DNA from: Pinus tabuliformis
Taxonomy: Eukaryota; Streptophyta; Pinopsida; Pinales; Pinaceae
Assembly: GCA_031772625.1 (NCBI GenBank)
Contig: CM062813.1
Span: forward strand, 763,654,720-763,718,719
Reading direction: 5' to 3'
DNA length: 64,000 nt
Part shown: piece after piece, positions 55,434-64,000 of the stretch
How the letters are laid out: every line of letters starts with the position of its first letter
Numbering within the stretch: the first letter of the stretch is position 1
Position numbers and translations under genes: made by a program
Notes under the pieces: generated by a model
Databases searched by the model: none
What the model was told of the DNA's origin: nothing
What the model saw: the letters and a program-made list of their open reading frames with translations, nothing else

Positions 55434-55980
55434 TCATAGTACAACATGTTCACATACATCGTTGGTTGGTTTTGAAATCAATGGAATTTCTCTCACAACT
55501 TCCTTTTTACTAATTCTAACAAGGTTTTCAAAGTTCATATGTCCCATTCGCCTATGCCATAGACAAATCTCATCATCTTTTGCTAAGAAACATCCTTTAA
55601 CAACCTCATCCAAGGCGTATATGTCATTTGGAGCTCTACTTGTAGTAGCCACAAGTTGAACAAATTATTTTTCTTTTCTTATTTCACAATTCTTTGAGTC
55701 AAATAACATTATGTGTCCTTGATCACACATTTGACCTGCACATAGCAAACTTCGATTCATATTTTCAACAAGAAGCACATATTTCACTATGTCATCCTTA
55801 CTTCTAATATTGACAGTACCTGTTCCTATGACATTTGAAGATCCATCATTTCCAAAGGATACTGTTCCATCTTTTCCTTCCTTTAAAAATATAAATGTAT
55901 TCCTATCTCCAGTCATATGTGTAGAAAAACTGTTATCAACATACCAAACATTATTTTACTTTGAGCCTTTAATGCAAAGC
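55434..55980 (-). pseudogene. copia H protease end and pre-integrase domain
   Basis: On the minus strand the protease reads WYVDNSFSTHMTGDRNTFIF; the usual WYLDSG has DNS, so the active site is altered. It continues through GTGTVNIRSKDDIVKYVLLV, then a stop and the GAG-pre-integrase block CLWHRRMGHMNFENLVRISKK and ISKPTNDVCEHVVL. The element is cut off here; no integrase core, RT or RNase H follows. The order protease, pre-integrase identifies Ty1/copia. Confidence 0.9.
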
Positions 55981-57882
55981 GCACCTTTCAGATTTCTTCT
56001 TCTAGACTTATTCATTACGATTTTGTTGTGATTACCTTGAGGGGAGAATAAACCTGCGATCCTTAGCCAAATTTCCAAAGTTGTTGCATTTATAGCCTTC
56101 TACTTCATTTCTTAACCAGTCAAATATGTTATAATTTTTCCTGAAGTTTGCTTATGGATTTTTGGAATAGATATTCCTAAAAGATCTTCCAAAGTTTCTT
56201 TCATAAGTACATCAATATATAGCTTTATGCCAAAACTTTCTACATGAATAAAAAAAACCACAAAAGGTGGGTTGATACCCAGGAGGAAACCTTCTTTGTG
56301 GAATCATTTTTCAAGAGTCTTCTTGTCTATCTTGAACCTTTATTTTGGCTGGGAAACATCCTTGCTTGGTAGATCCTTCACCATAGGTTTTCTATGCATT
56401 TTCCCTTTTAGAGTTTGAACCCTTTTCAAGTATTTCTTTATATCCTGTACCAGTCTTTTCATTGTATGACCTTTGGTTTTTGATGAGATCATCCAAATTT
56501 TTCGAACTGTTAGCAAAATTTTGCAAAAATTTCCCTTTTTTACTTCCTTTCGAAGAGATACTATTTGGGCTTCTAGTTCTTCCCTTGCCTCATTTCTTTT
56601 TTTAACTCATACTTAAGTGATTCTTCAATTCTTTTGGATTATTCTAATTTTAATCTAAGGTTGATATTTATTCTTCATTCCTTTTGTTGATATTCTTTAC
56701 CTCCAATTTTGTTTCCAGAGAATTAATATTTTTCCTTTCTTCTTTCAATTCTTTTATAATTCTGACAGCTTCATTTTAAAATTTGATTTCAGTCATTTCT
56801 TCTTCTTCATTTTCTTCTTTGTCATATGCTTCCACCTTGTTATTCTTAGCCATAAACAATACTCTTTCTTTGTTTTGTTCATCACTGCCACTTTCTTCTT
56901 CATATGAGGAACTATCTTCCTTGGAGAGGAAGTTTTCTTAAACTCTTTCTTCTTACCTTGGTTGTTGAAATTTATTTGACCTTTATTTCCTTTTGTAAAT
57001 GTTTTATTATTATGAGGGAACTTAGCAAAAAAATGACATATCTCACCATAGCCAAAACATACTAATGGAAGTTTTCCTTTATACTTACCAGTTCCTCTTT
57101 TCATCTTCCTAGTAATGTACACAAACTCCTCATCTAAAAGTCCCATTTCTTCTTCTTCTTCCTCTTTACAACAACTAGATATAGGTTTCGATACCTATTT
57201 GCCCTTCCTAGTTTTATTGGATGCTTTGAATGTAGTTTCTATACTAGATGATCCATCTTCTTCTTCCATCTTCATTTCATAAGCTGTAAGTATCCCACGT
57301 AGTTCGTCCATACTCAATTTTTTTAAAATCTAATCTATCTTCTAATACCAAAACCCTAGGATTAAATATTGATGGAAAAGTTTTGAGGACTTTCTGAAAA
57401 ATTACCTTCTTATCAATTGGTTCTCATAATGCTTCCAAGGCATTTGTTATTTCATCTACACATTGAAAGTAAGTTGTGATGTTCTCATCTTCTTTCATCC
57501 TTAGTTGTTCAAATTGAGCTCTCTAAATTTGAAGTTTTGATTCCTTGGCCTTCGCGTCTCCTACATATATATTTTGAATCTTGTCCCATGCCTCCTTAGC
57601 TATTTTACAACCCAATACCTTAACATAAACAAATTGAGTGAGTCCACTTATAATAAGATCCTTTTCTTTAGCATAATTTACAATATTTTTCTTACCTTGT
57701 TCATCTTTCGTTGCTTGGTATCCCTACTCGATAATTTCCAAAACTTCACATTCTTGTGCAATTAAATGAACTTGCATCCTTCCACTCCAAAGTGAATAGT
57801 TATATCCATTAAATAGAGGAAATTGAGTCTTGGTATACTCCATGATATCCTTTCACTTTTTAAATTTTTACTGAAGGAACTA
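55981..57882 (-). pseudogene. copia H gag
   Basis: On the minus strand gag begins at about 57842 (MEYTKTQFPLFNGYNYSLW), the usual Ty1/copia gag start. It continues with AKEAWDKIQNIYVG, RAQFEQLRMKEDENITTYF and KVLKTFPSIFNPRVLVLED. The C-terminal part is Lys-rich with a CCHC-like knuckle LVCFGYGEICHFFAKFPHN in which two of the expected residues are changed (Cys to Tyr-Gly context). It then runs through a poly-Lys/Asp region towards protease. Many stops interrupt it. Confidence 0.87.
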
Positions 57883-57897
57883 AGCTCTGATACCAAT
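57883..57897 (-). promoter_or_regulatory. copia H primer-binding site, tRNA-iMet
   Basis: On the minus strand AATTGGTATCAGAGC directly follows the LTR end (...TTTTCAACA). TGGTATCAGAGC is the exact initiator-Met primer site. Confidence 0.92.
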
Positions 57898-58900
57898 TGT
57901 TGAAAATACTGAGGGGGGGGTGAATCAATATTTCTTACAATTAGCACTTTATTAATATTTTTCATAGTGTTAGTTAATATTTGGTTATTATAATTATTCA
58001 GTAAAAGTAGTAAAAAACAATGCAAATATAGAGAAAATAGGAACAAAATTTTTAGGTGGAAAACCCCCTTTGGGTCAAAAACCACCAAACACTTTTCTAA
58101 TAAGTTCTTTAATCTTCAGTCCTAGCTAAAAATAAATCTACCACTTACTAGACCTATAGAAAAAAATTCTTCTCCAACTCCCACTCGAAGGATGCCCCAA
58201 TGCCATTGTTTTATCAGCAATTAGCTGAATGGATGCCCCAACACCCAAGTGATCCACAACTCACCTTAGCACCACCCTACCACCTTGAAGTCTTTATAGG
58301 CCCCAACCCGTAGGTGACTTCATTCACCTTCCTAGCACCACCCTACCACCCTAAAAAGACAGAAACATGACACAGTGAATTCAATGGATCCACTTACAAG
58401 ATTTTCAATGACTCCTTGACTCTTGACTCTTTAGACCCTATGGATTCAATGAATCCACTTACAATGATTTTTAAGACCTTTGACTCTTCTTCAGCTCAAT
58501 GACTTGAAAATTTTCCAATAATATACAATGACCTTCTTGAGTCTTTCAACTCAATGACTTTGACATATTTCAAATGATGTACAATAACATTCTTAAAAAA
58601 ATGACCTTTGACTTAATTAATCCACTATAATGACTTAGACATTGACTCAAGACAAAGAACTTCACAATTGTACAATGCTTCCTTCTTGAGGTAACCTTGA
58701 TAATGATGTGCCCTGGTAATGACGTGACCTTTTGTTGATGATGTTGCTTTATTGATGATATCCTTGTTACTATTCTTAAATAATGATATATCTTAGTAAT
58801 GACATCTTGAAGCTTGGCTACTAGGGTGTCTATTCTTTCAAGCTACTCTTTTCTTGAATCTTCACAATGGTTCTTTGATGATGTTATTACTATGTTGAAC
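57898..58900 (-). repeat. copia H 5' LTR (outer end approximate)
   Basis: On the plus strand it begins TGTTGAAAATACTGAGG with a run of G and TGAATCAATATT, the same start as the solo LTR at 13703, and shares the AGGTGGAAA...AAAACCACC block. The LTR ends at 57898 beside the primer site. Its outer end lies somewhere near 58.7-58.9 kb, but I could not place it exactly. Confidence 0.75.
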
Positions 58901-61000
58901 CTGCAGTCGTGACAACCCAATACCAAAAATAAACTAATTCAAGAACCCAAACTTACATTTATGTGCACAAAATGGTTATATCATTCATCATAAAAAACAA
59001 ATACGCAATACTTGCCTGACTTACCTTTTCCTGCATTACACATGTAAGTACATAAAAATAAATGTATAAAGTAAATGATTACACTGTGTACATGAAGTGA
59101 GGTTGTGTCTTTCTTATTGTCCTTAAGTTCATGGCATATTCAATCATTACCATCAATATAATAACATTGGACAGACTATTGACTAGGACAGACCTAGTGA
59201 ATACCTTCAATTCTATCTAAACCTGAACAGCACCCGATGAAATCTAAACAATATTTCTAATGAATTGTGATTACAAATTTTATACAAACCCTAATCAAGT
59301 ACAATACAAAACTCTACAACACTAAATTCAAACCCTAACATAATTAGACACAATCCTAAATAATAACCACAACTTGTAATATAATCCTTAACTTGACACA
59401 ACAAACTATTAGTTCCCTCAACTTATAACAATCCTAATTACTATACACACCTTAGAGTACACAATTCCATAAAATTTAACAATGATACTTACCGAAACTC
59501 TTAATATTATAGAGTTCTGGAGTAACCAAGTCCAGTATGTTTTTTATAATGTATTTTTCTCAACCCACAATCCAGTTAATGTTTGGATACACTTTACTAG
59601 TCCAATAGTCTTCTCTGAGACTTCACTTGCAATATTGTTATAATGTTTTGGATAGACTTCTCAATGCTAGTCCTTAAAAGGTAGATCGAGACTTTATTTG
59701 CAAATTGTGACCCTTTGATGAGGATTGAAACCTTAAATTACAGACTTGGAGTCTTAGCTGTAAACTGAGACCTTGTGATAGACTTTGGAGACCCTCTCTA
59801 TCCTGAAATAACGAAATTTTCAATGTGTCGAGACCTTTAGGTGATCTTTTCCTTGTGGTCCTATAATTTAAGCTTCATACCAGGACCTTCTAACAAGGGA
59901 AACACTTCTCTAACCCTTATATATTTCAATCCTTGAATATTTCTTGGTGTTTAGCCCTGCAACTAATCTGAACCCTAACAAAAAAGGATTTGCGTTGATA
60001 TACTTGTAGGCTAGTCATGAAATTTCAAAGGAGATATGTGTTCATCTCTACATCATTTCCATCTATGTCAAATGTCTCTTAATATATAGGATAAGGTTCT
60101 CAACCGAATGTTAGATAGGACTCCTAATTTGTAGGAGACATATCTTCTTTGTGAAACAATAAACTATGATCATTTGACCTTTGGATGTTAAGGAGGGGCT
60201 TCTTAACGTATTTTCGAGGAGTAATTCATAATATTTTAAAATATGTATCTTTTTATTCTAAGATAAGTGAATCATTTTAATATTCATCCTAATATTTTTA
60301 TTAATACTTACTGACTTAAATTTTTTCTTATCAGTGACATACCCTTAATAAAATCCTTAAGTTTGATGTTAATAGCAAGAAAACCAGTGATTGGATTAGT
60401 ACATATGGTCCTACCCAAGTGTGAATTCAATGATTGGTTTACTAATTTTGAACACATATTTCATTAAAATTAGAAAAATTATATTACAATAACATTACTA
60501 TAATTGAGTTTTTTGGCTATTTCGAAATTCTCGATCCACTATTTCATTCTAAATTTAATGAAACATATGTTTTTGGATATTGAAGTTATTCAAATTATAC
60601 ATGATGAGATTACGGTGATAATCCATATCATATATTGACAACAGTTGGTGAAAAATAAGATGTCATGTCTCTATCCCCTGGGGTTTTAGCCCACAAAACT
60701 AGGTCTTCAACTTCAACCTCAATTTTCTCTCAATCCACGAAGAACCACGAGGCGTACCATATATCAACAGAAACATCTTGTCGAAGAGAATATATATAGA
60801 AGAATATTGACACAAGATTCCATGAATTTCCATGTCAAATTCTCCATGGAATATTTGGGTAGCTCTCGCTGCTTCTTGGGTTGACATCAATGACAGCCAC
60901 CTTTCAACACCCATTAGATGCCTGGTTTGCTGCTTGATCATGCCTTGAAAGTTGATTTGTTGAATTTAATCCTTTATTTCCATGAGTATCCGTTTTTCCC
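58901..61000. other. no gene recognised
   Basis: About 2.1 kb of AT-rich sequence with stops in all frames. A minus-strand open frame at 60941-60699 has no recognisable motif. No LTR end, RNA gene or tandem repeat stood out. Confidence 0.5.
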
Positions 61001-62811
61001 ACTGGTATCACACTTGTGAAGAACTTCTCTCCAATATTCATTCTTTCCATGGCACCAAAGAGAGCTTCTTAAAGGAAGACCACTAAAAAAATTACTAGGG
61101 AAGTAGTTGAGCAAGCCCCAATTAACCTTCTAATATATGCAGACACTCAACTATTTATAGAAAATGAATCAACACTAACATGGTAGCAAGTCCAACAATA
61201 GTAGTAGAAGGTAACAATCTAGTACAAGACCAGCGAAAGAGTAAGGTTGCTGAAAAATAGATGGAGAACAAAGATACAGAGTGAAATCAGATTCAATCCT
61301 TATGCAAGAAGCTTTGGTAGAGGAAGCATAGGAGACGAAGAGAGGAGCAGAGGAAGAGATAAAATTAGAGCCTGTACGAAGTAAAATTGAGGGTGTAGAA
61401 AGCCGAACAAGAATAGAGAGAAGAATGAGAACAAAGGAGGAAAGAACATGAGGAGAAGAAATAACAAGAAGGAAAATAAAGGCAAGGTGAAATGTCTAGA
61501 GAGACAATGTCAATTCACATTGAAGAGAAAGGACAAAACCAACCAGCAACAGAGGGGGAGAGTGAATAGATGCAGGATCAGGAGCTTGCTCAGCATATTG
61601 AAGACTTGTTTGAAGTTTAGGAAATGGAGTTGGAACTTGAACCATGGGATGAAGATGTTGACCTGATGCCCAGTGCACCACAAGTCACTGTTCAATCTCC
61701 ACCACCTCCAGCCATAGAGTTAGGCCTGAGTGAGGAAGGGTACATAGTTCCTCTTAATGATGATCCGTTAATGGATGTGTATAATCTATCATATAATGAA
61801 CTTCAAAAGAGGATTGTACAATCATGGAGAGAGCATTTTACAAATGGTCATGCATCACATGCATTAATTAGAGAAAGGGTGATAGTAGAAGACACCAACA
61901 AGAATCGTAATGTCATTGTCGAAGCCAACTTCTACTTCATGGGTGTGACAAGATCAAACACTTAGTATTTGATAGTCGAGAGTAAGAAATTGATACAGAA
62001 TCTACAGGTTGCGCAACAAGAGATAGAAGAGCTCCGTGCAACAGTACAAAACACAATATCTACACAGGTCTACTTGGGGGAAACTAGAGCAACGATACTT
62101 GTTGAAGTATCAACACTTTGAGAGACCATGTGGGTCTTGTATGAGGAGATCATGATTGTACATAAGGCATTTTTCAACTTCCATAGCTTGCAGAAACAAA
62201 GCAAGGATTTTTTCAAGACTCTTAGGAATGTGCAAACTACCATGCAAGAATAGACAATGTGATACAAAGGAGCACCACCTGCTTTCGTAAAGATGATGAA
62301 GCTGCAGGAAGATATGGAGAAATCAAGAGTTCAAATGTTGATTTACAACAACAAGCAACTCTCCTTATTCATTAGAGGCATTCAAGCCTCATATGTATGA
62401 TTCTACAACAATTTGGATTTCATGGTGAGAACCCACAATATCCCATCATTCATCGCACTCACTGAAGCTAAATGAAAACACCAAGTTAGGAAAGAGATTG
62501 AAGAGTATTTGGAGCGGCTGAGATAATTTTTCACCAAGGAGGATTTAGAGATGAATAGAAAAAACATGAAGAACTACACTGGTTGTCTTGTCTAGATCAG
62601 AACCATGTTACTCCTCCTCAACAAAGAAGTTAAGTCTAGTAAAAAATCATTCTACCTAGATTCTATGGAGGCTAGAGTCCTCTTCCAACCCAACACCATC
62701 ATGCAGTTTGGGTACATCATCACACACTATCAAGCTCGGCACCAATATATGACTGAGAAGCAGCAAGTGGAGGTTGTTGAACTAGACTTCACCCAAACTC
62801 AAGCATCATAA
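61001..62811 (+). pseudogene. decayed acidic, coiled-coil-like ORF (unknown function)
   Basis: The plus strand carries a Glu/Lys-rich segment (61300-61620) and then an open stretch 61624-61965 (MELELEPWDEDVDLMPSAPQ, PLMDVYNLSYNELQKRIVQS, WREHFTNGHASHALIRERVI). After a stop come helical pieces (LIQNLQVAQQEIEELRATVQ, LYEEIMIVHKAFFNFHSLQK, MKLQEDMEKSRVQMLIYNN) and an end piece at 62605-62811. No named family is recognised. The order acidic, then coiled coil, then helical tail is like the envelope-position ORFs of element B and the tail of 51963-54880, so it is probably another retroelement 3' ORF. Confidence 0.6.
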
Positions 62812-63360
62812 TGTTGTGTCTTATTAGGCTGTCAAGTTTTCTCTACCCTATTTTTTCTTATATGGGTACAAGTGTAAAATGTAATATTATTTGTAATTAT
62901 GTTGTAAGTGAAATTCCAAGTGTCAATATAAGAATATGAAGAGTCAACATGTAATGTAATGAGTCATCTCTATAAAGAAGTTTAAGAGTCACGAGGGTAG
63001 TCCAAAGGTCACAAAGGGGAGTTAAAGAGTCACTTCCTCTTGTTATAAATAGAACCTCATAACTCATGTAACAGGATTTTGGGAGTTAAGCTTTTGGCTA
63101 GGCTTAGGCTTACAAAGAGCTTGGGAGTATTGTGAAAAGCCTTGGATTCTCCATAACGTGAAGCGAGTATACTTCTTTGGAGGAGCAGGTGTTCTTGACT
63201 GTAATGTTCCACTATTGGGGCTAGTGGTCATTAATGGTGTATGTATGAATGGGACTTTCACTTATAATAATAAAATTAGAGCCAACACACTTTCATACAT
63301 ATCTTGTTAATATAGTAGGACTATTCTTGTTGTGTTGGTAACAAATACTATTTAAATTAC
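62812..63360 (+). promoter_or_regulatory. promoter-like, LTR-like sequence after the ORF
   Basis: A TATA box TATAAAT at 63044-63050 is followed by AATAATAAAATTA near 63265, a possible polyadenylation signal. Repeated GAGTCA words precede it (about 62940-63030). Such a layout is common in LTRs, and the position after a 3' ORF fits. I could not prove LTR ends. Confidence 0.45.
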
Positions 63361-64000
63361 GCATATGTGTAGGTTTTAACCCCGTATAGAAATTACTTGC
63401 ATATGAATTCTAAAAACAAAAACTAAACAATGGCGAGAGCATAACACATAAAACAAATTTACATAGAGATTTTCCCCTGGATCCCAAAATCGGGACTACC
63501 AGATTGATTTTTCATTATGTTCCTTTCAATCTTACAAGACATATATATACATGCTGAAGCATCTATAAACCCCAATCCATTAACCCTGGATTAGAACATA
63601 ACCGTAGTTCCCTTGACCGGATCTACAAAATACCATGGACCGAAAACCATCGCGCCCAAAACCATAGGTAGGTCAGCCCACCTAATATAGGGTCTAAATT
63701 ATTTTTTCCTGGGGTGCTACCCCGGACCCCATAGAGGTGAGCTACCACCCCCCTCAAATCCCCCAAAAAGGGGGGATGCCACCCCCCCTCTAACCCCCAG
63801 GCATCACTACTAGGGCTAGTCATGGAAAGAATATAACACAACCCAACATTATGCTTATGAACTATCTCATTTGCATTTGTATTAATCTTTTTGAATGTGT
63901 GTTGTTGTATCAAATCATCACTTTAACTTGTGGACTATTATGCATCTTAGCTTGTGCTGTCTTTTCTCTCATATGTTCCTTTCAAGCTGCATACTATTAC
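63361..64000. other. no gene recognised
   Basis: A patch at about 63700-63800 is rich in C and G runs (CCACCCCCCTC, AAAAAGGGGGGATG). A motif ATACCATGGACCGAAAACCAT at about 63630 resembles the CCATGG/ACCAATACC words in the solo copia LTR (about 14880-14990), so this may be part of a related LTR. No coding region is seen. Confidence 0.45.

Noticed and set aside
60699..60941. Minus-strand open frame of 80 codons
   Set aside because: No recognisable motif, short, and in AT-rich sequence where chance frames of this length are common.

Overview
This is a stretch of plant nuclear DNA made almost entirely of LTR retrotransposons in various states of decay. I see no ordinary cellular protein-coding gene. 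The evidence for a plant is: plant-type Ty3/gypsy and Ty1/copia polyproteins; primer-binding sites for plant initiator-Met tRNA (TGGTATCAGAGC) and tRNA-Asp (TGGCGCCGTTGCC...); a 26S rRNA pseudogene; and nonsense changes of the CAG-to-TAG and CGA-to-TGA kind, as expected from cytosine methylation. Nested, old, lightly deleted elements would fit a large repeat-rich genome such as a conifer, but the sequence alone does not fix the species.

Layout. 1-1312: unassigned flank. 1313-8032: tandem array of one gypsy family (called A), LTR-gag-LTR-gag-LTR-gag-LTR, where every gag unit stops at the same point in the protease region. LTR4 (7430-8032) begins a longer copy (A4) with gag, protease, RT, RNase H and integrase, ending in a truncated 3' LTR at 32313. 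A4 is split at 9012/28571 by a large Athila/Tat-like gypsy element on the minus strand (called B, 9013-28570; flanks acggg/acagg). B has 1.68-kb LTRs, a tRNA-Asp primer site, gag, protease, a single-frame pol, a 38-bp hairpin minisatellite and a long ORF set in the envelope position. B is itself interrupted by a solo copia LTR (13703-15223, duplication ATAAA) and by a short gag-bearing A derivative (called C, 20711-24116, duplication GCCCT), which sits inside the protease gene.

32313-35900: more A fragments, then a minus-strand gypsy RT/RNase H relic (F) carrying a solo A-type LTR. 35904-36130: five units of a 44-bp repeat. 36257-38122: decayed 3' part of 26S rDNA, antisense, fused directly to a Ty1/copia integrase-RT fragment (38123-39780). 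40974-41123: a 30-bp tandem repeat. About 41.5-47.07 kb: Athila-like element D on the plus strand. It meets the minus-strand gypsy element E (47.08-50.9 kb) head-on, with both broken inside RT. E carries an RNase H-like domain between protease and RT. 51.96-54.88 kb: a long decayed unknown ORF on the minus strand. 55.43-57.9 kb plus LTR: a 5' part of a Ty1/copia element on the minus strand. 61.0-62.8 kb: another acidic, coiled-coil-like ORF relic on the plus strand, followed by promoter-like sequence.

The insertions give a relative order: A4 is older than B, and B is older than C. By eye, C's two LTRs differ at about six positions in 651. B's LTRs differ at roughly 6% over their first 240 bases. 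The strongest candidates for something not routinely annotated are the tandem LTR-gag array with one shared junction, the mobile gag-only derivative with a 30-nt LTR palindrome, the envelope-position ORFs, the RNase H-like domain upstream of RT, and the rDNA-copia chimera.
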